Notes under the pieces: model-generated
Databases searched by the model: none
Seen by the model: the letters and a program-made list of their open reading frames with translations, nothing else
What the model was told of the DNA's origin: nothing
In this document: one piece after another, positions 21,697 to 34,500 of the stretch
How the letters are laid out: the number at the start of each line of letters is the position of its first letter
Numbering within the stretch: position 1 is the first letter of the stretch
Translations under genes and position numbers: made by a program
Assembly: GCA_011799875.1 (NCBI GenBank)
Contig: CM022301.1
Span: forward strand, 328,370,929 to 328,434,928
Reading direction: 5' to 3'
Length of the DNA stretch: 64,000 bases
Source: Thinopyrum elongatum
Taxonomy: Eukaryota > Streptophyta > Magnoliopsida > Poales > Poaceae

Positions 21697-23149
21697 GTAA
21701 ATATACTATATACTATTACATACTTATGTTACTGTTCGGAGATGGGGGCTGAAGGGGCAGGTGGTTCCATCCAGGCAGAGGTGGGCCTAGGTTCCCGACG
21801 GCCCCCAAGTGTTACTTTGTGGCAGAGCGACAGGGCAGGTTGTGACCACCTAGGAGACAGGTGGGCCTGGCCCTGGTCGGCGTCCGCGGTTACTTCAAAA
21901 TAACACGCTTAACGAGATTGGGTATTTGATCTGAGTCTGGCTACGAGCCTATACGCGCTAACCACCACGCGGGAACAGTTATGGGTACTCGACGTCGTGG
22001 TATCAGCCGAAGCCTCCTAGACGTCAGCGACTGAGCGGCGCGCGCTGGGTTGGACCGCGTAATGCAACTTCCTTTGTAATGGAGGTTGCTAGGTCTGCTC
22101 TCCGGCCGCCCACGCAACGTGCAGGTGTGCAATGGGTGATGGGCCCAGACCCCTGCGCGCATAGGATTTAGACCGGCGTGCTGACCTCTCTGTTAGGCCT
22201 AGGTAGGGTTGCGACGTGTTGATCTTCTGAGGCCAGGTATGACCCAGGAAAGTGTGTCCGGCCAGAGGGATCGAGCGTGTTGGGTAATGTGGTGCACCCC
22301 TGCAGGGAAGTTTATCTATTCGAATAGCCATGTCCCTCGGTAAAAGGACGACCCGGAGTTGTACCTCGACCTTATGACAACTAGAACCGGATACTTAATA
22401 AAACACACCCTTTCAAGTGCCAGATATAACCCGGTGATCGCTCTCTCACAGGGCGACGAGGAGAGGATCGTCGGGTAGGTTTATGCTATGCGATGCTACT
22501 TGGTGAACTTACCATCTACTCTCTTCTATATGCTGCAAGATGGAGGCTGCCAGAAGCGTAGTCTTCGACAGGATTAGATATCCCCCCTCTTATTCTGGCT
22601 TTCTGCAGTTCAGTCCACTGATATGGCCCTTTACACATATACCCATGCATATGTAGTGTAGCTCCTTGCTTGCGAGTATTTGGATGAGTACTCACGGTTG
22701 CTTTGCTTCCCCCTTTTCCCCCTTTCTTTCTTTCTGGTTGTCACAACCAGATGCTGGAGTTCAGGAGCCAGACGCCACCGTTGACGATGACCCCTACTAC
22801 TCTGGAGGTGCCTACTACTACGTGCAGGCTGCCGACGACGACCAGGAGTAGTTTAGGAGGATCCCAGGCAGGAGGCCTGCGCCTCTTTCGATATGTATCC
22901 TAGTTTGTGTTAGCCATCTTATTGCAACTTGTTTAACTTATGTCTGTACTCAGATATTGTTGCTTCCGCTGACTCGTCTATGATCGAGCACTTGTATTCG
23001 AGCCCTCGAGGCCCCTGGCTTGTATCATGATGCTTGTATGACTTATTTTACTTTTAGAGTTGTGTTGTGATATCTTCCCGTGAGTCCCTGATCTTGATCG
23101 TACACGTTTGCTTGTATGATTAGTGTACGATTGAATCGGGGGCGTCACA

Positions 23150-26100
23150 AGTTGGTATCAGAGCCGACTGCCTGTAGGAACCCCCCTTCCACACTCCTTG
23201 GCCGAAGTTGAGTCTAGACAAAGAAAACAGTTTTACTAACATGGCTGTGTGTCTTACGGGCCCACGTCGCCATTGGGTGGTACTAGGATCTTTTATTTCT
23301 CGTCTATACTCTGGGACTCTGATCTCTCTTCTATTCGGGTTAAAATGAATTTACTAACTCAAACGTTAGGATCTCGTGATTACATCCACCCGGAGAGCCC
23401 CTTATTACAGATGATCGCCTGCTTCACCAGTAGGTTTCGAAGATGCTATTCGATGATTTCCCGAGACACCTATGTCCATCGCCTTTGCAAATTCCCTACC
23501 GCTGTTATATACTCATGGATAACTACATACACTTGCCATTCATACATTCAGTCCCGTTGATCTTGTTATTACAAGATGCCCCGAACTGCTCTTTATTGTT
23601 CTGACAATCCTTTGAGCTTACTGCCTTGCAGTTATTACCTCATGAATACCCCCTACGGATAATTCCTCACACTTACCGTGTATCCGTTCCTCCCTCTTTT
23701 GTTCATATGATTCACAAGATACATACAAATACTATTCGATCTTTCGAAAATCCTTAACAGCTTATTGCTCTGCAAATACTTGTCTGCTTGCATTATGGAT
23801 GCTTTCCATATGACTGGCAATATTCATTAGTATCCTTTGACACCGTGACTTTGATCTTGTTGATTCAACATGAGTGCGAATGCACGCATTCATCAGTTGA
23901 TCCTTTTACATTATCTTCCGGCTCAGACGTCATTTTGAACATGAGCTGGTTCTCGACCAATCTAATTGCCGTCGATCATACCCTTAGGTCTATTCAAGTT
24001 ACCCATCCTTGATCAGAGCGTCTGCTTCTGATCCTTCGTATTGGAATTCATATTTCCTTTATTATCTAAGCATCAAATTATTCAGATGTTCTATAATCCG
24101 ATGCCTTTGCATTCTTTCTTAATCTGGTTGTGTGCCGATGCTCACATCAGCTCCGCTATGGACATCCGATCCTTCGTCGGATTATTTATCGACAGTGTCC
24201 TTCATATTTAACTGCCTTGTGAATTCTTCCATGATACATAATGCATTTGGTAAATTGCATCCTCTGCCTTCCCAACCATACTCTGCTTTCGAGCTTGTAT
24301 AATTTACTCCTGAAGCGTTATATGTTCCTAAGATTCCCTATGGGATGAACATATACCTTCCCTAAACCGTGTGAACCCGAAAGTTTACACAAGACATTCT
24401 CTTCTGGTGTTTTACCAGATACTTTTCAATTCTACAACTTCTTCGAAGATGAGAAGCGAATGAAATGTTATGCATTGAAGAAGTGGGAGTCGACCCTGAA
24501 CCTTTGTGTTCTTGCCCATGGACTCGATGTGGGGCTTATCATGAAAGCTTCTTGCAAGAATATGTAATCATTTGAATAATTCTTTCGGTGTCATTGAATT
24601 GGATCCCTTGCTGCTATGGTTCCGACCATGCTAACTTTATTTAATATATTTCTGAAAGGAAACCATTCCAGTGCCTCATCTATTTTTGACAAGGTTAAAG
24701 TATCTGCTATCGCAGGTCAACGACTCAGTTCAACTTCTCTCATGTTCTACCTTCGAGTTTACCCCGTGGTATCTCGAGGATATCATGCCTTTGCACGGCA
24801 TCTTACTAACTTGTTGAAGTAATAACTTTCCTGGTCGTAATCACTCTACGGGTTCTAGGTTGCCGTCAACCGAGGACACCGTTTAGTAAATCAAATCTGC
24901 TCTAAAATTCAAATACCCCTAGTAATTGTTACTGGGAAATTTAAACTCAGTCATGTCGTCCTAGACCATCGGCTACACCCTTATCTTGCTATCTTTGATT
25001 GTGCTACCTCAACCTTCTTCGGTGCACAAATTCTTCAGAGTGCGAGCACGACTTACGTCGAGCTTTCAACATCATGTTTCTTGTTCTGAAAGGCAACTTT
25101 GATTCTGAGTTTGCATCTTACTTGTTGTTCCTATGACTTTCACGTCGTCATTCCCTGCTTGACGCCATCGCTGTTTGATTGCGTCCTCTTGAAACCTCCC
25201 GGTAAATGTGTCAGATCACTTCAACACTTTGACTTCTTTCGAGATGTCAACTGTGTTCATGTTGAGAAATACCCTCCTTGCCCTCGATGCTTTTTGTTAT
25301 CATCGACAAACACCCTGAACTTCTTTTCATCGCGAGCTTGTCCGTGTTATGGATGCAACTTGCTATCCTGTTTGCATTATATTCTACCTTGAAGTATTAC
25401 TGTCCTTTATGCCGAGTATGTTGTGAGGATTGCTTCACCTCTTTGAAAATTCTTGGCATAGTGATACTTCTCACCGTCACCATTCTTTCTTGGTCCCCGT
25501 GTTGTTTCGAACCGGAATATCGATAATTGAACTATGATGTGTGAATTCAAAACTTCTAGCAACCCTATTGTTTTGAAGTGAATGGCCGATAGTTTCATTC
25601 TAAGTCCTTTGGTTATCGAATCACGATTCTGACATTGATCGTGCTACTTGGTCCATATTTCCAGGTGCACTTTCGTTCAATGTTTAATTGAGGATGTTTT
25701 CCTCGAGCATACATCATTATATCATTTGGTCTAACAAATGTCATCTTCTTGTTCGCATAATTGTGGAGATCCATCTTGTGGAATTCTTGATGAATTGTCG
25801 CTGAGTCCATCAGCCACCTCCTCATCCTCTCCTTGGTTTAATGATGAACTATTGCTTCGGGAACCCGCTCCTATAGTTCATTTCCCGAGAATCTTACAAT
25901 GTCATCTCGACAATTTGTGTTGCACCTTTTCTTCCCGGGCATCCTGAGTCTGAGGTATCCTGACACCAATCAGATCTGAATCTCGGTCAGACATAATGTT
26001 TGGAACATAATTCCCGGAGTTATAATATTGGTCCTTTGATGACCCGGTTAGCTGATGTCATGCCTAGCACACCTGGCTGGGGGACTTATTCTTTCTTTTG

Positions 26101-27311
26101 CAAGAATAGCCATTCTTCCAGGAGGAAATTGTAAAACTTATTCTTGAGTTGTTCTTGATGGATCCCTTGTGTATCCAAAGCCTGACCTTTATCTGATAAC
26201 CCTGTCGATGCTATCTCGAAGCATAACTATGGTACTCCGTACATCCTTAAGAACATTTGTGGCCCAATGCTAAATGTTTCTTGAACAGTTACCCAAACAC
26301 CGTTGTATGGGTGCATATCATGATTCTTCTTACCCCTATTAACTAAATGGCCATGCCTTTGATCTCCGACACGTATATCATGCCCCGCTTAACCTTGGGA
26401 AGGATATACTCCTATTTACTTGTGTTTAAACACATTTTCCTTTCCATTGTTTTGTTTAACCTTTCTTGTGATCTATATGATCTAAGCAGTAATATTTTCC
26501 TGCTTATGCAAACACCTCGGTGTACAACTCTGCCAGTAAGACCCTGTTCCTATTGTTGATGACATTTCGGTAGCCACCGATGGACGAGAACTTTGCCTAT
26601 TGGTCCGCCTCGTTCAACGAGCAGGAAAATGGTTCTCTTCATCCCTCGCCCTTGGTACCAACATTGTTACCGAGATAACTGACAGGTTATTCTCTAACAT
26701 GCCTTGCTATCATGGTTATGTAACATGATAGCGCCCTTCCTACTTTTAACCCACATGGTGGGCCCATAACCCACAGTTCCACAGGATCGAAACCTGACTC
26801 TCCTGTACACCCCCTGTTCCCAAGGTTGTTCCTCGCGCGTGGCCTCGTATGTAATTCACGAGCCACCTTCCGTGAGATCACCAATTCTGGTATTAAACAC
26901 AATACTTATTCCCGTTGCTCTGAACCACGGACATCGAACGATTGTCTATCCGCTTGAAACTTCATATGGTACCTTCTTACTTGGCTCTCGATGTGTTTCG
27001 TTTGTTCAACTCGAGAGATACTCATGTGTTCAATCCTGGGTTAACCCCAGATGGTTTTCCCTTATACCATTCTATCGTTGTAGAGCAGCCCCTCACCTAT
27101 TCGTAAGTACGACGGAATTTCCGAAGAAAAGATGCCGGCTTCCTCATGATGAGCTGAAGCAGAGCAATGAAGACATCAACGTAATGGGTCGACCTCTTCG
27201 AGAAGAGCACCCAGGACCGAGATGATCCGTTAGAGTTTCGTAACCATGACTCCCCCCCCTACTCCCCCGCTTAAATTCTCGGGACGAGAATTCTTGATAG
27301 ATGAGGAGAAT
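23150..27311 (+). other. L2 interior domain, non-coding
   Basis: About 4.2 kb of T-rich sequence with stops in every frame; the longest frame is about 128 codons (26839-27225) and resembles nothing known to me. The last 70 bases include a purine-rich stretch (GATGAGGAGAAT, 27300-27311) directly before the 3' LTR that serves as the likely polypurine tract. Confidence 0.85.
23153..23165 (+). other. L2 primer-binding site (initiator tRNA-Met)
   Basis: TGGTATCAGAGCC begins 4 bases after the LTR end and is complementary to the 3' end of plant initiator tRNA-Met, the usual primer site of many plant LTR elements. Confidence 0.95.
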
Positions 27312-29042
27312 TGTAACACCCCCGGTGATTAGCAACAGTAATCACTTTTGATGATGACAAGTCAGCAAGGTTAACAGTGTCAAATCCTCATTAGCATCAT
27401 ATTGCATTTCAACTCCTAACTCAAATTCAAAATTTAAATGAAAGTGGAAAATAAAAGTTGTTCAACCCAGAAACCAAAATGTTCAATAAATAGTAGATAA
27501 ATCTGAGGCTATGTTAAAATTGTAAACAACATTGTTGGAATTTGATAAATGACTTGAACAACCTCAAACAGTGGCTGAGAGCATTAAATAATAACCTTTT
27601 TATTAATACAAAATAAATATGAAATGATATTTACCCCAAACTAGTTTTTGGTGCTAGGTTACAGTGCACTGTGATTTATGGACCAGGTCACATATTTTAC
27701 AAAATTCATTTGGGTGCCAAACTATTTACATAACAGGAAAATGTGAGAAAAAGAAATAAGAAAAAGAAAATAAAACAAAATGAAAAGAGATAAAGGAAAC
27801 CCCCCCTGGGCCTGTCGGCCCAGCTGGCCACTGCGCCAGGCCGGCCCACCTGGCCCAGCCGGCCGGCCCCCCTCGTTCCCTTATCCCCCACCCCGGTCAA
27901 ACCCTAACCCAACCACCCCACACTCTCCCCCACTCGCTCTCTCCTCCTCCCCGATCTGGATCGGGGGCAAGGACCCGATGACCCCGCCGCCGCCTGGACC
28001 TCGCCCGAGGCCACCGCGCCGCATCGCCGCCGCATCGCCGCGACGCCACCGCCCGTCCCCGACTCCTCCCCAACCCCGACGTCGCCGACGCCATCGACGC
28101 ACGCCGCTACACCTCGCCGCCTCATCGCGCCGACCCCGACTCCTCCCCAAGCCCGCTGCCATTCCCCTACGGCCCCGCCGTGAGCACCTCTCTCTCTCTT
28201 CCCGTCACCGTCGCCGCAGCCCCCTCCTGCACCCGCGCCCCCTGCACGCCCAAGCTCGTGTGAGCACGCGCCCGTCCCCGACTCCACCCGCGCCACCACC
28301 TCCAGCCATGTCGCGCCCGTGCCTGCCGTCGCTCCTGCTGCTCATCGCCGCCCGCAACCGCCTTCCCCCCCGACCGCTCGGCGCTGACCGCTGTCACGCT
28401 ACTCGGCTGCGCCCGAAGCCCGTGCCTGCCGCCGCTTGCTCCGCTCGCTCGCCGCCCGCTCCACCACGCCGCTCGCGCGGCCCCGCTCCTCCCCGCGCCG
28501 CGCCCCGTCTCCACCACGGCCCCGGCCGCGCCCGCGCATCGCGACCCCTCCCCGCGCCCGTGTAGCCTGACCCGCGTCGCCACGCCCGCGGCCACCTCCG
28601 GCGCTCCAGCGCCCGCCCTGCTCATCCTCTTTTGCCCCGCCGTGGCCTCGCCGCTGCTACGCCGGTGCCGCGCCGGCGTTTCCCCCTCGCCGTGGCCCCT
28701 ACTAGCCGCGTCCAGTTCGGGCGCCCGCACCCGCATGCCCCGGCGCCCGTTAACGCGCGCCCGTGCCCGTTTGGCCCCCGGGGCCTATGACAAGTGGGGC
28801 CCCGCCCTGGAACATTTAAAAAAAATAAAAAAAATAAAAAAACTAAACAAATAAATAAAAATTAATTAATTAATTCATTAAGTGAATTAATTAACCTAAT
28901 TAATTTGTTTTAATTAACCTAATCATTTAGTTAAACTAATTAAATCCTGTTTAGATTAATCTAATTTAATTAATTAGTTTAATTAAATGTTAATTAATTA
29001 GTTAACCCTAATTAACCTAACCAGTCTATGTCATGTGGGACC

Positions 29043-29091
29043 CACGTGTCAGGACGCGTGCTGATGTCATGCTGACGTCATGCTGACGTCA
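29043..29091 (+). promoter_or_regulatory. G-box and TGACGTCA array in L2 3' LTR
   Basis: CACGTG at 29043-29048; TGATGTCA, TGACGTCA and TGACGTCA start at 29062, 29073 and 29084 (11-base spacing), unchanged from the 5' LTR. Confidence 0.6.
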
Positions 29092-29949
29092 GCATAACAC
29101 TGTTTCAGATAATGTTAATTTAAATAATTAATTAAATTCCAGAAATTAATAAAAACTTTAGAAAATCATATTAAATAATCCGTAACTCCGATGAAAATAC
29201 TTTATACATGAAACTTGCTCAGAATTTCGATACGAACACGAATACGCCCTTCGTATTCCCGTCAGATGCCTCTAGCTATAAGAACATTGAACTTTTAGAC
29301 CGGTTTCAGTAAATGAATAGTGCATGACCTTAATAAAATAAATCCAAATAAATTCCTAAATTAACTAAAACACTTAGGTAGGCAGTATATCACCCTAGCA
29401 CTGCAATTAGACATGTCATGCATCCCCGTTGCACCATTGCGGTGTATTTATTATTCCATTCCCCCTTCGGACATCTGTCTGACAAATGTCCGGGACCGGG
29501 AATACTTTCCCGGATGGGCTCCCCCTTCCTCGGTACCGTGTAACCATACGTTAGAACACCCCGGCACTGCATATTGTCATGTCATACTTTGTGTAGCATT
29601 GTTTGCTTTGTATTTACTGTTTCCTCCCCCCTCCTTCTCTCTCGATAGACGCTGAGACTGCTGACGACGCTGCCGTGAACGACTACTACGTCGACGACCC
29701 TTCTCTCTCGACACAGCTTCCAGGCAAGCCCCCCCTTGATCAACCCGATATAGCCTACTCCTTCTCTCTACTGCTTGCATTAGAGTAGTGTAGCATGTTA
29801 CTGCTTTTGGTTAATCCTATTCTGCTGCATAGCCTGTCTTTGCTACTACTGTTGATACCTTACCTGCAATCCTAAATGCTTAGTATAGGTTGCTAGAATT
29901 ACATCAGTGGCCCTACACTCTTGTCCGTCTGCCATGCTATACTAATGGG

Positions 29950-29977
29950 CCGTGATCACTTCGGGAGGTGATCACGG
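29950..29977 (+). repeat. Perfect 10-base-arm hairpin in L2 3' LTR
   Basis: Same CCGTGATCAC / GTGATCACGG hairpin as at 21669-21696. Confidence 0.9.
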
Positions 29978-31431
29978 GTAAATATACTATATACTATTAC
30001 ATACTTATGTTACTGTTCGGAGATGGGGGCTGAAGGGGCAGGTGGTTCCATCCAGGCAGAGGTGGGCCTAGGTTCCCGACGGCCCCCGAGTGTTACTTTG
30101 TGGCGGAGCGACAGGGCAGGTTGTGACCACCTAGGAGACAGGTGGGCCTGGCCCTGGTCGGCGTCCGCGGTTACTTCAAAATAACACGCTTAACGAGATT
30201 GGGTATTTGATCTGAGTCTGGCTACGAGCCTATACGCGCTAACCACCACGCGGGAACAGTTATGGGTACTCGACGTCGTGGTATCAGCCGAAGCCTCCTA
30301 GACGTCAGCGACTAAGCGGCGCGCGCCGGGTTGGACCGCGTAACGCAACTTCCTTTGTAATGGAGGTTGCTAGGTCTGCACCCCGACTGCGCACGCAACG
30401 TGCAGGTGTGTAATGGGCGATGGGCCTAGACCCCTGCGCGCATAGGATTTAGACCGGCGTGCTGACCTCCTTGTTAGGCCTAGGTAGGGCTGCGACGTGT
30501 TGATCTTCCGAGGCCGGGTATGACCCAGGAAAGTGTGTCCGGCCAGAGGGATCGAGCGTGTTGGGTAATGTGGTGCACCCCTGCAGGGAAGTTTATCTAT
30601 TCGAATAGCCGTGTCCCTCGGTAAAAGGACGACCCGGAGTTGTACCTCCACCTTATGACAACTAGAACCGGATACTTAGTAAAACACACCCTTTCAAGTG
30701 CCAGATACAACCCGGTGATCGCTCTCTCACAGGGCGACGAGGAGAGGATCGTCGGGTAGGTTTATGCTATGCGATGCTATTTGGTGAACTTACCATCTAC
30801 TCTCTTCTATATGCTGCAAGATGGAGGCTGCCAGAAGCGTAGTCTTCGACAGGATTAGATATCCCCCCTCTTATTCTGGCTTTCTGCAGTTCAGTCCACT
30901 GATATGGCCCTTTACACATATACCCATGCATATGTAGTGTAGCTCCTTGCTTGCGAGTACTTTGGATGAGTACTCACGGTTGCTTTGCTTCCCCCTTTTC
31001 CCCCTTTCTTTCTTTCTGGTTGTCACAACTAGATGCTGGAGTTCAGGAGCCAGACGCCACCGTCGACGACGACCCCTACTACTCTGGAGGTGCCTACTAC
31101 TACGTGCAGGCTGCCGACGACGACCAGGAGTAGTTTAGGAGGATCCCAGGCAGGAGGCCTGCGCCTCTTTCGATATGTATCCAAGTTTGTGTTAGCCATC
31201 TTATGGCAACTTGTTTAACTTATGTCTGTACTCAGATATTATTGCTTCCGCTGACTCGTCTATGATCGAGCACTTGTATTCGAGCCCTCGAGGCCCCTGG
31301 CTTGTATCATGATGCTTGTATGACTTATTTTACTTTTAGAGTTGTGTTGTGATATCTTCCCGTGAGTCCCTGATCTTGATCGTACACGTTTGCGTGTATG
31401 ATTAGTGTACGATTGAATCGGGGGCGTCACA

Positions 31432-31565
31432 TGCACTACCCAGTAAGTGCTGCAAACCCACGATTCCACGACTTGCAGTAACTGCGTGGGAAGGACGTAT
31501 GATTTACAGGTCAGTAAAATCATCAATGCATGGACAGCGGATTTTTTCCGCATGTCTCTGCACTG
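31432..31565 (+). other. T1 interior between L2 and L3
   Basis: 134 bases of T1 sequence that start with the L2 target duplication TGCAC and end with the L3 target duplication CACTG (31561-31565). No gene. Confidence 0.75.
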
Positions 31566-34500
31566 TGTAACACCCCTATGTAACCCAGCACTGTGACTCT
31601 CTGTTAAACATGCCAAGTCATCATCTATGCAATGCTTGATCACAGTGTTAGCTCAACTCAATTCAAATTTCTCTCTGAAAAACAATTCAAATTTAAAGTG
31701 CGAAATAAAGTTGCTCAAAGTTTGCTGGAAAAATGTTCACCATATAGCAAATATTCCATAACATTTATTTGTTAAGGAATACAACATCACTCTTATGCAA
31801 AAATGAACACTAGCAATTAAAACAGAACAATTCCAGCATATTTAAATGCTATCCTAATTATGAAAATTCCAAATGGATTCGAATAAATCCCAAGCTTTTG
31901 GTGGCAGTGCACCACTGACCCTAGTATTTGTTTTCACCAGTGGCACATTTTTGCAAAAGATAGTTATTGCAAAAGAAAATGCAAAAGGCTACTGTTAAAA
32001 GAAAAACAGAAAAGAAATAAAGAAAAGGGAAAAAGACCATTGTGCACTAGGCCTAAGTGCACAGTGCCTGATGGCCCAGCCAGCCATCCCGTTCCTCCCT
32101 CCTCCCTCTCTCTCCTTCGCCGTGTTGCCTCGCCCATGGTCGCCGCACGCCGCGCCGGCGAAACGCCAATAGCGCGACGCCCACTGATGCTACAGGAGCG
32201 GCTAAGGGGATAAGGGAGACCCCGTCCACTCCCTCGACATTCCTATCCATTCCCCCTCCTCCATCATCTCTCTCCCTCTCGATCCCAACCTCGCCCGACG
32301 CGCTCGCCGCCGCACCTCCGATGAAACCGCGGCCACTGGCGTCCGCTCATCCCTCCGAGCTGTCCACGCGATGCCACGCGATGCCGGACGCCTCCAGGAG
32401 CTGCCCCGACCTCTTCTTCTTCCTCGGATCCCCGATGCTCCGCCGCCGCCGATCCGCTCCAATCTGTGCTCCTAAGCTTCCAAGGGCCTCCGTATGAGCC
32501 GCTCGGTGAGCTCCTCTTCCTCCTCCCTCTCCCTGGTAGCCCTGGCACGTCCCTAGCTACCTCATCCATGCGCGCCCGAACGAATCGCCGTGGAGCTCGT
32601 CGCCGGCGAGTCTCCGGTGACCAAATGGTCACGGGCTCATGCCCGTTGTGCTCGCCGCATCGCGTAGAACGTGCCTAACCTTTTGGCTCAAGCCGTAGCG
32701 CGCCGTAACGCCGACTTCACCGACGCCCGAAACCACCCCTCCGCGGACCTCGCCGCCGGCGCCGTTTCCGTCCATCCCAGCTCTGGCCACCGCCACCATC
32801 CGACGCGGCGTCGAACACCCGTTCGAATGGACCCAGCTGCGCGCCGAACGACGCTGAAAAATGCAATCCCGACACCGGCCAGTGCCCTCCGCCGCGTTTT
32901 GACGTCGCCGGCGTCGAGTCGTCGGCCGCCGCCATGCTGGCTGGCCTGGGGCAACCCCTGGCTCGCTGCCAGTGGACCCTGGGGGCCCTGTTGACTGGGT
33001 TGACCCAGACAATGTGCTGACTGGGCAGCCCAGTGTCACTGACACGCGGGCCCCACCGCCTAATTTAGTTAATTAAAACATTTTAACAATTAAAGCACTA
33101 ATTATTTACTAATTAGAGACTGACAGGTGTGGCCTACTGGCTAATTAACCCTGATTAGTTAAAATAAAACTCTATTAGCCCCTCTGTCTATGACATGTGG
33201 GCCCCACTGGTCAGGTTTGACCTGGTCAGCTGACTGTTGACCGCTGACATCACCTTTACCTCATGTTGATTTCATCAGACACTGTTCTGGATAATGTTGA
33301 TTTAAATAAATATAATAAATTCCAGAAAATGTCTAAAATCTTTAAAAATTCATAGAAACTAAACCGTACCTCATATGGAAAAAACTTTATGCATGAAAGT
33401 TGCTCAGAACGACGAGACGAAGCCGACCGTGCTATCTGTTTCCGTGTCGGGACCCTCTACGGAGGTGAACCCGTAACTTTTAGCCTATTTTTGGTAGACG
33501 AATAGTGCATATATACCGTTATTAAATCCAACTTTAATCCTAAAGTAACTAAAATGATTTAGACATTTCTTTAGGCAACCCTGCACTGCACGTTAGCATA
33601 GCATGCTCTGTGTTGCATTATTTGCTGTGTATTTATCTGTTTCCTCCCCCTCTTCTCTCTCGGTAGACCCCGACGCCGACGCAGTTCCCGAGACTGACGC
33701 AGCTCAGGAGCCCGACGACACCGTTGACGACCTTGCCTTTGCCACAGAGCAACCAGGCAAGCACCCCCCTTTTGAACATGCCTATATCGCCTATTCTATT
33801 CTCTCTTATGCTTGCATTAGAAATTGTTGCTGCTACTGTTTATCCTATTTCTGATGCATAGCCTGTTTTGTAACTGCTGTTGTTACCTACCTGCTTGTCC
33901 TAAACTGCTTCGTATAGGCTGGTTAGAGACCTACCAGAGACCCCCACTTTGTCCCAAGTTGCCCCGCTGGATTATTGGAAGACTCGACAACCAGGCCCCG
34001 GCACCGCACATCACCCCCTTAGTTATACGACACTGCAGCGTTACTATCGAGTAGCGAGGGTGATACCTCGTTTAGCACTTCTGATGTTAACTCTGTAGAG
34101 TAGCTATTCGGTTGTGGTCATCGAGGGTGATTCCTCCTTCACCACTCCCGATAACGATGCCGTCATGCAACACCTCAAGTGTGAACCTCGAGGGTGATTC
34201 CTCCTAAGTTCACCTTGACGACTACATCATGTGGAATCCGTCGAGGGTGATTCCTCAGTTTTCCCCCTGGTGTTTGGACACACAGTTACTATGACTTTAA
34301 CCATGAACCATGATAAAGTCGGGTCGGCCCTGACGGGTACCCGCGCGAGCATAAGATGCGATTGATGTGTAGTCAGGTGACCAGAGAGAGTACCCGCGAG
34401 ATAATTACGAGGCGTGGCCGGGCATTCTTAGCCCTTGCCGCAAGTCCTCGAGACGGGGCGACGGGGTCACATCGATCGTGAGTCTCTGCTCGTTATCGCG

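Larger units (their letters stand above)
19008..23149 (+). mobile_element. L2 5' LTR (4142 bp)
   Basis: The LTR has three compositional zones: an AT-rich start, a very GC-rich core (about 19540-20520) of CCG/GCC-type triplets, then a TTAATTAA-rich tract (20530-20740), followed by a mixed 3' half. Sites inside are a G-box and TGACGTCA array (20762-20810) and a perfect hairpin (21669-21696). The open frames of up to 197 codons in the GC-rich core run on both strands and differ by frame, so they are composition artefacts. Confidence 0.93.
19008..31431 (+). mobile_element. L2: complete LARD-type LTR retrotransposon, 12.4 kb, target duplication TGCAC
   Basis: Both ends are defined: TGTAATACCCCC at 19008, GCGTCACA ending at 31431, flanked by TGCAC at 19003-19007 and 31432-31436. 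The layout is LTR (4142 bp), initiator-Met primer site, 4.2-kb interior, LTR (4120 bp). The interior has no frame longer than about 130 codons and no recognised domain. This fits the LARD definition (long LTRs, non-coding conserved interior), as in Sukkula of barley. A sample of 480 aligned LTR bases shows four substitutions and one single-base indel, about 1% divergence, so the insertion is young compared with S4. Movement would need proteins from another Gypsy element. Confidence 0.95.
27312..31431 (+). mobile_element. L2 3' LTR (4120 bp)
   Basis: Starts TGTAACACCCCC and ends GCGTCACA; collinear with the 5' LTR apart from scattered substitutions and the 20-base deletion near 28533. Confidence 0.95.

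Noticed and set aside
27780..28565. 261-codon frame in the L2 3' LTR
   Set aside because: Composition artefact of CCG/GCC-rich sequence; the 5' LTR counterpart is not open over the same length.
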